A stretch of 64,000 nucleotides of DNA. It comes from Jiangella sp. DSM 45060 (GTDB lineage Bacteria; Actinomycetota; Actinomycetes; Jiangellales; Jiangellaceae). Location of the stretch: the NCBI RefSeq assembly GCF_900105175.1, contig NZ_LT629771.1:6592622-6656621 (forward strand), in the 5' to 3' direction. The position numbers were made by a program, and so were the translations under genes. Below the pieces are notes generated by a model. The model was not told the origin of the DNA. It searched no databases and saw only the letters and a list, made by a program, of their open reading frames with translations. Of the stretch, positions 47,131 through 56,136 are shown piece after piece; within the stretch, counting starts at the first letter, position 1; each line of letters opens with the position of its first letter.

Positions 47131-47661
47131 ATGTCGCGTGTGCGCATTCTGGACAGCCTGGAGACCGATCGCCTCATCCTTCGGCGTAGCCGCGTGGAGG
47201 ATGCCACGGTCTATCGCCAGTTGTGGACCGAGCGGGACCCGCGGGTGCCGCCGCATCGGCGGATCGATCCCGAGGGCCGGCCGACCGTGGAGGACATCGC
47301 CGCGCGGTTGGGTGCGGCGGGCGACGAGTCGAGGCCGGGGATCCTGACGGTGGAGCGGAAGGACGCCGCCGACGTCATCGGGTATTGCGGGCTGACCCCG
47401 TACGGGAACGGATCGCCTGACGAGCCCGAGTTGGCGTACGAGCTGCTGCGTGCGGCCCACGGTCGCGGTTATGCCACCGAGGCGGGCCGGGCCGTTGTGG
47501 CGTGGGCGAGCGAGGTGGGCTACCGGCGGCTGTGGGCGGGGGTCTGGAACTGGAACGTCGCGTCGCGACGGGTCCTGGAGAAGCTCGGGTTCCGCGAGAC
47601 CGGCCGGGTGGAGCCCGTCTCCGTCCACGGCTACAGCCTGCTCACCGTACGAGAGCTCTGA
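47131..47661 (+). CDS. GNAT acetyltransferase (RimJ-like)
   Basis: 176 residues. LETDRLILRRSRVEDATVYR start, ELAYELLRAAHGRGYATEAG (acetyl-CoA pyrophosphate loop) and NVASRRVLEKLGFRETGRVE are hallmark RimJ/RimL-type GNAT motifs. Acetylates a protein N terminus or small molecule; substrate unknown. Followed by a hairpin terminator. Confidence 0.9.
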   Translation: MSRVRILDSLETDRLILRRSRVEDATVYRQLWTERDPRVPPHRRIDPEGRPTVEDIAARLGAAGDESRPGILTVERKDAADVIGYCGLTPYGNGSPDEPELAYELLRAAHGRGYATEAGRAVVAWASEVGYRRLWAGVWNWNVASRRVLEKLGFRETGRVEPVSVHGYSLLTVREL

Positions 47662-47689
47662 ACGACCGCAGGCGTCCGCGACGCACGTC

Positions 47690-47715
47690 GGGCCGGTCCT
47701 GGGGTGGACCGGCCC
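47690..47715. terminator. Hairpin between convergent GNAT and tRNA-Ser genes
   Basis: GGGCCGGTCC-TGGGGT-GGACCGGCCC, a perfect 10-bp stem. Confidence 0.75.
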
Positions 47716-47736
47716 TCGGCATCCTTACTGGTGGGG

Positions 47737-47827
47737 CGGAGGCGGCGGGATTTGAACCCGCGAGAGGGTTTGAGCCCTCAACCCGCTTAGCAGGCGGGCG
47801 CCATAAACCGGGCTAGGCGACGCCTCC
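47737..47827 (-). tRNA. tRNA-Ser (anticodon GCT)
   Basis: Acceptor GGAGGCG/CGCCTCC; anticodon loop CTGCTAA gives GCT; long variable arm (GAGGGCTCAAACCCTC) as in class II tRNAs; T loop GTTCAAATC. CCA is not encoded. Confidence 0.95.
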
Positions 47828-47896
47828 ATGCCCGAACGAAACACCGGGCGACGCAAGGCTACCGTTCCGGCGGCGGAGACGGCAAAGTCGGGTGGT

Positions 47897-48550
47897 GTGA
47901 GATCGCGCGGGCGGGGCTGGCGGGATCGTCGCGAGGCTGGTGAACGGCTGGGCGCAGCGGTCCTGGAGCGGCTCGGCGACGCCGGGGAGGCGCTGGTGCT
48001 GGGGTTGCCGCGCGGGGGCGTGGCGGTCGCGGCGCCGGTGGCCGCTGCGCTCGACGGCGAGCTGGACGTGCTGGTGGTGCGCAAGGCGGGCGTGCCGTGG
48101 CAGCCGGAGCTGGCGCTGGGGGCGGTGACGGCGTCCGGGCATCGGGTGGTGAACAAGGCGGTGGTGCGGGGCGTCCGGTTGCGGCCGGCCGAGCTCGAGC
48201 AGGTGTTCCGCCGGGCACAGGAGGATGCGGAGGAGAAGGAGCGCCTGCTGCGCGGCGACCGCCCCCCGCCGCGGCTGGAGGGGCGGACGGTGGTGCTGGT
48301 GGACGACGGCATCGCGACGGGCGCGACGGTGCGGGCGGCGACCGAGCTGTTGGTGACGGCGCGGCCGCGGCCGGGCCAGGTGGTCGTCGCGGTGCCGGTG
48401 GGGCCGAGGGAGACGGTGGAGGAGCTGGAGCGGGTGGCCGACGCGGTGGTGGTGCTGGAGCGGCCGGTGACGTTCCAGGCGGTCGGTGAGTGGTACGTCG
48501 ATTTCACTCAGGTCGAGGACGCCGACGTCAGGGCGCTGCTGAAACCGTGA
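47897..48550 (+). CDS. Phosphoribosyltransferase-like protein
   Basis: 217 residues from GTG 47897. Type I PRTase fold: DVLVVRKAGVPWQPELALGA and the PRPP-binding loop VVLVDDGIATGATVRAA. This actinobacterial group is often annotated as predicted phosphoribosyltransferase; substrate unknown. The frame is open upstream to 47828 but that begins one base after the tRNA-Ser gene, so the later start with GGGTGG is preferred. Confidence 0.85.
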   Translation: MRSRGRGWRDRREAGERLGAAVLERLGDAGEALVLGLPRGGVAVAAPVAAALDGELDVLVVRKAGVPWQPELALGAVTASGHRVVNKAVVRGVRLRPAELEQVFRRAQEDAEEKERLLRGDRPPPRLEGRTVVLVDDGIATGATVRAATELLVTARPRPGQVVVAVPVGPRETVEELERVADAVVVLERPVTFQAVGEWYVDFTQVEDADVRALLKP

Positions 48551-48672
48551 CGGTGGTCACGATGGCAACTTATGGGCCGGTTCGCGCGTCTTGCTACAGA
48601 GGTGGTTACGCGGAGGTCCGGCTGAGCCGGGCCGCGGTGTGATTATCCTGGCTTCGGCGGACAGAGCGGATC

Positions 48673-50322
48673 ATGAGTGCTGACGACGTGAGAGCGAGGA
48701 GGGGTGACCGGCCGGTGCAACGCGCCCGACGAGCTCAAGGGGCTCGCCGTTCTCGGCTGCAGACGCGCCGGGAACAGCGCAATCAGCGCTACGGCCGCTT
48801 CATCGGACTCACCGCTCTCGGGTCGCTGATCCCCGGCACCGGGCTCATCGCCGCCGGCAAGCGCCGCCTCGGCACGACCGTCCTGGTCATCCTCGCCGCA
48901 CTCGCCATCCTGGCGCTCGCCGTCGTCGTGCTGATCCCGCCGACGGAGCTGGCGTCGTACGGCGGCGACCGCCAGATGATGCTGATCCTCGGGACGGCGC
49001 TCGCGGCCGGCGCGGCGGCCTGGCTGCTCATCGCCGTCGGCAGCCACCGGTCGCTGGAGCCCGACGGCCTGCCCGCCGGCAAGCGGCTGGCCGGCGCGCT
49101 CGTCGTCGTCCTCAGCGCGTCGGTCGTGGTGGCGCCGCTGGCGGTCGGCTCGCGGTACGCGTTCACCCAGCGCGACCTCGTCGGCAACATCTCGTCCAGC
49201 GGCGGCAGCAACACCACACCCGACGTCGACGTGTCCGACCCGTGGGCCGACAAGCCGCGCCTGAACGTGCTCTTCCTGGGCGGCGACGCCGGCGAGGGCC
49301 GCACCGGTCTTCGTCCGGACACCCAGATCGTCGCCAGCATCGACACCGAGACCGGCGCGACGACGATGATCTCGCTGCCGCGCAACCTCTCGCAGATCCC
49401 GTTCCCCGAGGGCACCCCGCTGGCCGAGGCGTACCCGAACGGCTTCACCGGCAGCGGCGACCCGCTCGAGTGGATGCTCAACGCCGTCTACGCCAACGTG
49501 CCGCGCGACCACCCCGACGTGTTCGAGGGCGTCGGCGACCCCGGCGCCGACGCGACGAAGTGGGCGGTCGAGGGCGCGCTGGGCATCGACGTCGACTACT
49601 TCATCATGGTCGACCTCGCCGGCTTCGAGGCCGTGGTCGACGCGCTCGGCGGCATCACCGTCAACGTGCCGCGCGACATCCCGTGGGGCAACAAGAGCCT
49701 TCCCGACGGCAGCTGCACGCAGGCCAACGGCTACATCGAAGAGGGCGACAACCAGCTGCTCGACGGCTTCCACGCGCTCTGGTTCGCCCGCTCACGCTGC
49801 GGCAGCGACGACTACGAGCGCATGGAGCGGCAGCGCTGCGTCATGAACGCCATCGTCGACAAGGCCGACCCCGCCACGCTGCTCAGCCAGTACCAGAGCC
49901 TGGCGTCGGCGGCCGGCGACATCATCACCTCCGACGTGCCGGCCGACCTGTTCCCGGCGTTGATCGAGCTGATGGTGAAGGTCCGCACCCAGCCGCTGGA
50001 GAGCCTGACGCTCGACAACGAGTTCTTCGGCAGCATGGGCACGACGTCCAGCGACCCCGACTACGACCAGCTGCACGCGCGCATCCAGGAGATCCTGGCG
50101 GGCACTCCGGCCACGCCCGACGCCGGTGAGACGCCGCCGGCCGACGAGGACACCACCGAGGCGACCGGCCAGAACGCCAGCAGCGAACGCTCCGGCGCCG
50201 CCGTCGAGCAGGCCTCCGGCGAGGCCGAGGAGCCGGCCGAGGAACCGGCCGACGAGCCCACCGACGGCGCGACGGACGAGCCCGCGGCCGACGAGCCGGT
50301 CGACGCCGGCGCGGTCTGCTGA
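48673..50322 (+). CDS. LytR-CpsA-Psr wall-polymer ligase
   Basis: 549 residues. Arg-rich cytoplasmic tail, three hydrophobic helices (about 40-165), then the extracellular LCP domain (about 200-440): LNVLFLGGDAGEGRTGLRPD, DTETGATTMISLPRNL, YFIMVDLAGFEAVVDALGGI and GFHALWFARSRCGSDDYERM, with the conserved Asp/Arg phosphate-binding residues. The C terminus is a disordered Glu/Pro/Ala repeat (about 470-549). It would attach wall polymers such as teichoic acid or arabinogalactan-like glycans to peptidoglycan. More membrane helices than the single one usual for LCP proteins. Confidence 0.9.
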   Translation: MSADDVRARRGDRPVQRARRAQGARRSRLQTRREQRNQRYGRFIGLTALGSLIPGTGLIAAGKRRLGTTVLVILAALAILALAVVVLIPPTELASYGGDRQMMLILGTALAAGAAAWLLIAVGSHRSLEPDGLPAGKRLAGALVVVLSASVVVAPLAVGSRYAFTQRDLVGNISSSGGSNTTPDVDVSDPWADKPRLNVLFLGGDAGEGRTGLRPDTQIVASIDTETGATTMISLPRNLSQIPFPEGTPLAEAYPNGFTGSGDPLEWMLNAVYANVPRDHPDVFEGVGDPGADATKWAVEGALGIDVDYFIMVDLAGFEAVVDALGGITVNVPRDIPWGNKSLPDGSCTQANGYIEEGDNQLLDGFHALWFARSRCGSDDYERMERQRCVMNAIVDKADPATLLSQYQSLASAAGDIITSDVPADLFPALIELMVKVRTQPLESLTLDNEFFGSMGTTSSDPDYDQLHARIQEILAGTPATPDAGETPPADEDTTEATGQNASSERSGAAVEQASGEAEEPAEEPADEPTDGATDEPAADEPVDAGAVC

Positions 50323-50323
50323 C

Positions 50324-51286
50324 TCACTCGTACAGCACGTAGTCCGGCGTCGGCACCAGCGCCAGCACCTCGGCGGGCGTCATCAGCGGCCCGCGCTCCG
50401 CATCCTCGTCGAAGAACAGCTTGAACCCGGCGGCGACGTGCGGCGGCTTGGTGCCCATGAGCGTCGTCCAGGTGCGCTCCTTGTCGGCGCGGCTGCCGAT
50501 GCCGTCGACGCTCTTGACGGTGACGACGCCCGGGTGCGGCCGCAGCGCCGCCTCGTCCGCGACGACCGACGCGTGCAGCTGGTGGAACACCATGACCTTC
50601 TCCGGCAGGTCGTGCTCGGTGACCAGCGCCGACAGGTAGGCGGCGACGGAGTCCAGTTCGGCGCCGGTGGTGCTGCCGAAGACGTCGCCGGGGACCTCGT
50701 CCGGTCCGACCGCCCACTCGGGGTCCAGCGCCAGCCCGACGTCGGGCTCGCTCAGCCACGGTTCCAGCCGGGTCACCTCGTCGAGGAAGCCGGCCCGGCC
50801 GGGCTGGACGTTGAGCAGCAGCAGCGCCCCGTGCCGCCGGGCCGCGTCCAGGTACGCCGTGATGACGTCGTCCGGCTCGTGCGTGCGGTACAGCCCGTCG
50901 GCGGCGGGCGAGTCGTGCGCGATGACGGTGATCAGCTCGAAGACCGGCAGGACGGTGCGGCCGTCGCCGTCGTACTCGGCGGCGACGGCGTCGATCTGCT
51001 CGGCGGCCGCGTCCAGGCCGTCCGGGGTGAGCCGTCCGAACGCCGGGGAGCGGCCGCCGGCGAAACCGACGAGGCGGTGCTCGGGCAGGATCGTCGTCCC
51101 GCCGCCCGGCAACGTGGGCGACGGCGTGGGTGACGGCGTGGGCGTCTGGTCCGGCGGGGGCGACGCGGGCTCCGACACGGACGGCGTCGTCGGCGTGGGC
51201 CGGCCGCCGGCCGCGCCGTCATCGTCGTCGGCGCAACCGGCCATCGCCAGCGCGGCGATCGTCAGCAGGAGAACAGCTCTACGCAC
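50324..51286 (-). CDS. Lipoprotein with TIM-barrel-like domain, unknown function
   Basis: 320 residues. Lipobox MAGC (C18), an Asp-rich then Pro/Thr/Ser spacer (about 19-65), then a domain with GFAGGRSPAFGRLTPDGLDA, VFELITVIAHDSPAADG, ALLLLNVQPGR and VGLALDPEWAVG, which looks like a barrel related to hypothetical actinobacterial lipoproteins. No catalytic family assigned. Convergent with the LCP gene. Confidence 0.78.
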   Translation of the reverse strand: MRRAVLLLTIAALAMAGCADDDDGAAGGRPTPTTPSVSEPASPPPDQTPTPSPTPSPTLPGGGTTILPEHRLVGFAGGRSPAFGRLTPDGLDAAAEQIDAVAAEYDGDGRTVLPVFELITVIAHDSPAADGLYRTHEPDDVITAYLDAARRHGALLLLNVQPGRAGFLDEVTRLEPWLSEPDVGLALDPEWAVGPDEVPGDVFGSTTGAELDSVAAYLSALVTEHDLPEKVMVFHQLHASVVADEAALRPHPGVVTVKSVDGIGSRADKERTWTTLMGTKPPHVAAGFKLFFDEDAERGPLMTPAEVLALVPTPDYVLYE

Positions 51287-51305
51287 TCCTGCCTAGTGTG
51301 CCGGA

Positions 51306-51782
51306 TCAGGCGAGATCGTCCTGGCCCGAGAGCGGCCGGTAGCCGCGGTCGCGGTTGAGCCGGCCGCGCAGCTCGCGGGCCAGCACCCGCGGCTCGACGT
51401 CGATGGACGCGGTGCGGATGAGGCTCTGCCGCCCGCCGGAGAGGTCGACGGAGACGATGGCGCCGTCGGTCTGCACCTTGCGGACGTCGCGCCACGGCAC
51501 CCGCCGCCCGACGCCGAACCCCGTCGCGTTGACGAAGCCGTCGTCGTCGAGCACCAGCCGGGTGCCGCGACCGAGCACCCGCAGCACCCCGACCAGCAGG
51601 ATGACCAGCGACACCGCCGCGGCCAGCGCCAGCAGCACCAGCAGGACGGCCTGCAGCCAGCCGGGGAGGTCGACGGCCAGCACGACGGTCAGCGCGATGG
51701 TGACGAGACCGAGACCGGCGGCGCCGACTCCGACGCCGCGGACCGCGAGCTGGGTCGGTGGGCCGTAGACCGTGCGTGTCAC
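51306..51782 (-). CDS. Membrane protein with bacterial PH-like domain
   Basis: 158 residues. Two hydrophobic helices (about 18-70) then a beta-rich PH-like domain (RLVLDDDGFVNATGFGVGRR, VPWRDVRKVQTDGAIVSVDL). Similar proteins are common and uncharacterised in actinobacteria. GTG start. Confidence 0.75.
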   Translation of the reverse strand: MTRTVYGPPTQLAVRGVGVGAAGLGLVTIALTVVLAVDLPGWLQAVLLVLLALAAAVSLVILLVGVLRVLGRGTRLVLDDDGFVNATGFGVGRRVPWRDVRKVQTDGAIVSVDLSGGRQSLIRTASIDVEPRVLARELRGRLNRDRGYRPLSGQDDLA

Positions 51783-51825
51783 GGACCCAGTGTGTCACGC
51801 GAGCGCAGGTCAGCCCGCGTGGAGG

Positions 51826-52002
51826 TCAGGCCGTGGAGGCCATGCGGGCGCGGTTCTCGGCGATGATCCGGCACAGCGGGCAGAGGTCGAGCCCGTGCAG
51901 CCGGCTCCAGCCGGAGAGCGTCGCGCGTGCGTGATGTGGCGTCGATCCGAGGTTCCCCAGGTCGCCGCATTGATCGCAGACGATGGCCACCCGTGTGCTC
52001 AT
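51826..52002 (-). CDS. Small zinc-ribbon protein
   Basis: 58 residues: MSTRVAIVCDQCGDLGNLGS ... GLDLCPLCRIIAENRARMAS. The CxxC...CxxC pairs suggest a zinc ribbon. AGGAGACC directly precedes the ATG. The reading frame seen upstream is a shadow of the neighbouring gene. Confidence 0.7.
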   Translation of the reverse strand: MSTRVAIVCDQCGDLGNLGSTPHHARATLSGWSRLHGLDLCPLCRIIAENRARMASTA

Positions 52003-52093
52003 GGTCTCCTGCCTGTTCGTCGTGCGCCGCCCCCGGCGCTTCCCACCCGTCTCCAGGATGCCCGACGGACGGCGTCGCGGTGGGCCGAAACGA

Positions 52094-53743
52094 TCAATTG
52101 GCGGTGACGGCGGCGAGGATGGCCGCGATGCGGTGTGCCGGCAGCTCGACCAGCGACGACTCGAGCACGTGCGGCGGCAGCCCGGACGCGTTGACGATGC
52201 GCCGCGCCTCGTTCTTGGTGAGCGGCTCGCCGCCCGTGCGCCGGCCGGCCTTGACCAGGGCGTCGCGCCAGGCAGAGCCGAGGCGCCTGTGCGCGGCGTC
52301 GAGCAGGAATCGCCGGGCGACGTCGGCGGGCGGGAGATCGGCGGCGTCGACGGCGACGGCCTCGACGATCGCGTGTTTCGGGTCGGGGGTGCTGCGCCGG
52401 AACCGCAGCCGCCACTTCGCGCCGACCAGCCGCTGCAGCTCCTGCTGCCCGGCCTGCGACGTGACCGCCGGGTGGGTGTTCTGGACGGCGAGCGCGAGGC
52501 GCCGTACGTCGAGCGCGAGCAGGGTGCGCAGCAGCCAGGTGTTCGGGTCGCCGACGAGGTGGACGGCGACCGCGGCCGTCCGGGCGTGCGGGATGGCGGC
52601 TGCGGCCCGGCCGGCGAACACGTCGCCGAGCGCGATGCCGCCGGGCGGTCGCCGCAGCGCGACGACGGCACCGACGTCCAGCGACTCGGGTCCCGCGGCG
52701 GCGTCGAGCAGCGCCGTCATGACGTCGTGGGTGTCGGGCCGGCCGCTCTCCAGCGACTGTGGCCCGTGCGTGTAGATGGCCTCCTGGGTCGCCCGCGGCA
52801 GCGCCTTCCACGTGGCCGCCGTCGGCTGGAGGACGTAGAGGTCGCTGGCGCTGCCGATGGCCTGGGCGCCGTCATAGCGGTTGAAGTGCGGCAGCATCGC
52901 CTCGGTGACCAGCGACAGGCCGACCAGCTCGCGCTGCACCTTGAGCCCGAGCGCCGGCTGGTGGCGGCCGTGGCCGTAGGCCAGGACCAGGCGGCCGTTG
53001 GCGTGGTCGCGCAGGCTCTCGAGGCCGCGGGTGAGGAACAGCCGGACGCCCTCGGGGGTGTACGGCGGATCGGTGACGACGAGGTCGCCCACCTCGCGCG
53101 CGACGGACGGCAGCCCGGCCCGGAAGTCGGCCCACACGGTGCGGATCGGCAGGCCGAGCGCGGCGGCCCGCTCGTCGACGTACGCCAGCAGTTCCTCGTC
53201 GAGGTCCGCGACGACGACGTTCACCCGCGGGTTGACCAGGCACAGCGCGATGGACGTCAGGTCGTGGTCGCCGACGCAGACCAGCGTCGCGCCGTCGAGG
53301 TCGTACGTGGCGTCGAGCCACAACGCCCGCCTCAGCGCGGTGACGGGCGTCGCGGGCACGTGGTCGAGCGCCTGAACCGCGGCCGGCGCGGCGGCGATGA
53401 CCTCCGCGACCCGGCTCGCGACATCGCTGCCGGGCAGCGCGTCGACCGGGCCGGGCAGATCGGGCTGCGGCAGGCGGTCCAGTCCGAACCGGTCGCGGTA
53501 GGCCGCCCGCGCGCCGTCGCGCACCGTGAACCGTCCGCCGTGCGTCTCGAGGTCGCCGCCGAGCGCGTCCAGCAGCCGCTCCACCTGACGGCGCGGCACC
53601 GCGGCCCGCCGGACGAGGTCGTCGAGCGGCGCTGACCCGGCGACGAGCGCAGCCAGCACCTCACGCAGCGGGCGCGCGCCGACGCCGAGCCCCGACACCA
53701 GGTCGGCGACACGGTCGATGGCGTCGGCGTTCAGCGGGTCCAA
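52094..53743 (-). CDS. BpsA-like branched-chain polyamine synthase family protein
   Basis: 549 residues. An N-terminal winged-helix-like part (about 1-90) precedes a Rossmann methyltransferase-like aminopropyltransferase core with LVCVGDHDLTSIALCLVNPR and the VVTDPPYTPEGVRLFLTRGL active-site motif, as in BpsA, which makes branched polyamines in thermophiles. A long extra C-terminal half (about 330-549) is atypical of the thermophile enzyme. The start is TTG 53743, two bases from the tRNA-Ser 3' end; GTG 53710 is an alternative. Confidence 0.78.
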   Translation of the reverse strand: MDPLNADAIDRVADLVSGLGVGARPLREVLAALVAGSAPLDDLVRRAAVPRRQVERLLDALGGDLETHGGRFTVRDGARAAYRDRFGLDRLPQPDLPGPVDALPGSDVASRVAEVIAAAPAAVQALDHVPATPVTALRRALWLDATYDLDGATLVCVGDHDLTSIALCLVNPRVNVVVADLDEELLAYVDERAAALGLPIRTVWADFRAGLPSVAREVGDLVVTDPPYTPEGVRLFLTRGLESLRDHANGRLVLAYGHGRHQPALGLKVQRELVGLSLVTEAMLPHFNRYDGAQAIGSASDLYVLQPTAATWKALPRATQEAIYTHGPQSLESGRPDTHDVMTALLDAAAGPESLDVGAVVALRRPPGGIALGDVFAGRAAAAIPHARTAAVAVHLVGDPNTWLLRTLLALDVRRLALAVQNTHPAVTSQAGQQELQRLVGAKWRLRFRRSTPDPKHAIVEAVAVDAADLPPADVARRFLLDAAHRRLGSAWRDALVKAGRRTGGEPLTKNEARRIVNASGLPPHVLESSLVELPAHRIAAILAAVTAN

Positions 53744-53744
53744 G

Positions 53745-53837
53745 CGGAGGGCATGGGATTCGAACCCATGAGGACGGAGAGGGCCCCGCCCTAGAACTTT
53801 TCAAGAGTTCCCCGTTCGGCCACTCCGGCAGCCCTCC
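53745..53837 (-). tRNA. tRNA-Ser (anticodon TGA)
   Basis: Acceptor GGAGGGC/GCCCTCC; anticodon loop CTTGAAA gives TGA; long variable arm; T loop GTTCGAATC. CCA not encoded. Confidence 0.95.
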
Positions 53838-53884
53838 AGGCAGGTGCAAGTGTGCCACGTCCGGCGTGTGGCAGCATCGGGCCG

Positions 53885-54646
53885 GTGAGCGAGGCCGAGA
53901 CACCGTTGCCGGGTGGCCGGGTGGGCGGCGCCGTGCGGGTCGGCGACACCGTGCGGCGGCCCGCCGGAGCGTGGACGCCCGCCGTCCATGCGCTGCTGGA
54001 CGGGTTGCGCACGGCCGGTCTCGACGGCGTCCCTCCGGTGCGCGGGGTCGACGAGCGGGGGCGCGAGGTGCTCGGGTGGATCCCGGGCCGTTCGGTCGCG
54101 CGTGACGAGGTGGTGAGCTCGGCGCTGCTGGCGGACGGTGCCCGCTGGCTGCGCCGCTTCCACGACGCCGTCGCCGGGTACCGGCCGGACGGCGAGGTCG
54201 CGTGGCGGCATGGGAGACGGGCGCTCGCTGCCGGAGAGATCGTCTGCCACAACGACCCGGCCGCCTACAACTGGATCGTCGACGGCGACCGCGTCGTCGG
54301 CGTGGTCGACTGGGACATGGCCGGCCCGGGCGTCGCGCTGGACGACCTGGCGTTCCTCGCGTGGATGTCGGTGCCGCTGCGTCGCGCCGATGTGCCGGTC
54401 GACGTCGCCGCGCGCCGGCTGGCACTGTTGGCCTCCGCCTACGGCGACGTCGCGCCGTCGGCGGTGCTGGCGCACGTGCAGGTGCGGATGGGGATGGCGG
54501 TGGACCGCATCGAGGCCGGCCAGCGTCGTGGCGACCCGGGGCTGCTGAACCTCGCGGCGATCGGCGAGCCGGGTCGCACGCGGGCGGCGCTGGTGGACCT
54601 GGCGGCGCGGGAGCCCGCGATCGTGGCCGCGCTCCGCGCCGGGTGA
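53885..54646 (+). CDS. Aminoglycoside phosphotransferase-like kinase
   Basis: About 253 residues. APH fold with the catalytic loop VCHNDPAAYNWIVDG (H-N-D) and the metal motif VVDWDMAGPG. N-terminal part is short. Related enzymes phosphorylate small hydroxy compounds; antibiotic resistance cannot be inferred. GTG 53885 preferred over ATG 53852, which crowds the tRNA-Ser. Confidence 0.85.
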   Translation: MSEAETPLPGGRVGGAVRVGDTVRRPAGAWTPAVHALLDGLRTAGLDGVPPVRGVDERGREVLGWIPGRSVARDEVVSSALLADGARWLRRFHDAVAGYRPDGEVAWRHGRRALAAGEIVCHNDPAAYNWIVDGDRVVGVVDWDMAGPGVALDDLAFLAWMSVPLRRADVPVDVAARRLALLASAYGDVAPSAVLAHVQVRMGMAVDRIEAGQRRGDPGLLNLAAIGEPGRTRAALVDLAAREPAIVAALRAG

Positions 54647-54670
54647 TCCAGCCCGCCCGGCTGGGAGGGG

Positions 54671-54698
54671 GCCCACCCTACGGGCGGGCACTGACAAC
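54671..54698 (-). repeat. Dispersed hairpin repeat, copy D
   Basis: Reverse complement of the 28-bp core seen at 34587, 37450 and 37636 (one substitution). Lies in the convergent gap between the kinase gene and the sulfurtransferase gene. Confidence 0.8.
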
Positions 54699-54774
54699 GT
54701 CGGCTGATCGCGTGCTCAACGGTGGCTATGGCGCACGTCAGGGGCGGCGGGCCCGTGGTGGCCGGGCCCGGGGG

Positions 54775-55605
54775 TCAGGGGCCGGTGGCGGCGGGGCGGT
54801 CGGGGTCGGCGGACCATTGGGACCAGGAGCCGGGGTAGAGGGTGGCGTCGATGCCGGCGACGGCGAGGGCGGCGAGCTCGTGCGCCGCCGTGACGCCGGA
54901 GCCGCAGTAGGCGCCGACGGGGCGGGAGCCGTCGATGCCGAGGGCGGCGAAGCGGGCCCGCAGCTCGGAAGCCGGCAGGAAGCGGCCGGTCGGGTCGAGG
55001 TTGTCGGTGGCCGGGGCACTGACGGCGCCGGGGATGTGCCCGGCCCGCGGGTCGACCGGCTCGGTCTCGCCACGGAACCGCTCGCCCGCCCGCGCGTCCA
55101 GCAGCACGCCGTCCACGGCCAAGGCGGCGGCAGCGGAAGCGGTCAGCGTCGGCAGCGCCCCCGCCCGCAGGACCACGTCCCCGGCGGGCGGCGTCACGGT
55201 CCCGGTCTCGAGCGCCCCGCCGGCCGCCGTCCACGCGGCCAGCCCGCCGTCGAGCAGCCACACGTCCGTCAGCCCGGCCCAGCGCAGCAGCCACCACGCC
55301 CGCGCCGCCGACAGGCCGCCGAGATCGTCGTAGGCGACGACGGTGTCGCCGGCGCGCACACCCCACCGCCGCGCGGCCGACTGCAGCACGTCCACCGACG
55401 GCAGCGGGTGGCGGCCGGCGGAAGGGGACGGCGGGCCGGCCAGCTCGGTCTCGAGGTCGACGTACGCGGCGCCGGGCAGGTGGCCGGCGAGGTAGTGGTC
55501 ATGGCCGAAGGGATCGCCGAGCTTCCAGCGGACGTCGAGCAGGACGATGCGCTCCCCCGTGGCCAGCCGCCGCCCGAGCGAGTCGGTGTCGATCAGCACG
55601 CTCAT
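54775..55605 (-). CDS. Thiosulfate/3-mercaptopyruvate sulfurtransferase
   Basis: 276 residues, two rhodanese domains. The N-terminal inactive one has LLDVRWKLGDPFGHDHYLAG; the C-terminal one has the active cysteine in AYCGSGVTAAHELA, with LLDARAGERFRGETEP before it. CGSGV is close to the CG(S/T)GV loop of mercaptopyruvate sulfurtransferases. Transfers sulfur from thiosulfate or 3-mercaptopyruvate to cyanide or thiols. Confidence 0.9.
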   Translation of the reverse strand: MSVLIDTDSLGRRLATGERIVLLDVRWKLGDPFGHDHYLAGHLPGAAYVDLETELAGPPSPSAGRHPLPSVDVLQSAARRWGVRAGDTVVAYDDLGGLSAARAWWLLRWAGLTDVWLLDGGLAAWTAAGGALETGTVTPPAGDVVLRAGALPTLTASAAAALAVDGVLLDARAGERFRGETEPVDPRAGHIPGAVSAPATDNLDPTGRFLPASELRARFAALGIDGSRPVGAYCGSGVTAAHELAALAVAGIDATLYPGSWSQWSADPDRPAATGP

Positions 55606-55633
55606 GCCGCCCACGCTAGCGCGCGCAACCCAC

Positions 55634-55676
55634 GAGTTGCACAACAGCCACGCCTTGTGCAACTCTGTGGTTGCAC
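55634..55676. promoter_or_regulatory. ArsR-type operator
   Basis: GAGTTGCACAA (55634-55644) and TTGTGCAACTC (55655-55665) are a perfect 11-bp inverted repeat with a 10-bp spacer; a third half-site GTTGCAC (55670-55676) follows. They lie just upstream of the SRPBCC-ArsR-VOC operon. Confidence 0.75.
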
Positions 55677-55695
55677 GATGAGCGAGGAGGACGGA

Positions 55696-56136
55696 ATGAC
55701 CGACCGCATCGAACGCGACATCGTCATCGCCGCCGCACCCGAGCGGGTCTGGGCGATCGTCACCCGCGCTGAGCACCTCGGCACCTGGTTCGCCGACGCC
55801 GGCGCGACGATCGACCTGCGCCCCGGCGGCGAGCTGACGCTGACCTGGAAGGAGTACGGCGTCTCGCGCGGCGTCGTCGAGACCGTCGAGCCGCACACGA
55901 CGTTCGCGTTCCGCTGGGCGCTCGACGACGGCGCGCCGGGCGACGGCAACTCGACGCGGGTCGTGTTCACGCTCACGCCCGACGGCGACGGCACCCGGTT
56001 GCGGGTGGTCGAGAGCGGATTCGACGGCCTCGCCGGCGGCCCGGAGCAGCAGGCGAAGCACGTCGAGCAGAACACCGAGGGCTGGCGGCTCGAGCTGGAC
56101 GAGCTGCGCGCCTACGCCGAGTCGCACCCGGCATGA
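55696..56136 (+). CDS. SRPBCC (AHSA1-type) protein
   Basis: 146 residues. ERDIVIAAAPERVWAIVTRA start and GGPEQQAKHVEQNTEGWRLE end are typical of AHSA1/START-like proteins that bind hydrophobic ligands and pair with ArsR regulators. GAGGAGGACGGA precedes the ATG at 55696. Its TGA overlaps the arsR ATG. Confidence 0.88.
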   Translation: MTDRIERDIVIAAAPERVWAIVTRAEHLGTWFADAGATIDLRPGGELTLTWKEYGVSRGVVETVEPHTTFAFRWALDDGAPGDGNSTRVVFTLTPDGDGTRLRVVESGFDGLAGGPEQQAKHVEQNTEGWRLELDELRAYAESHPA

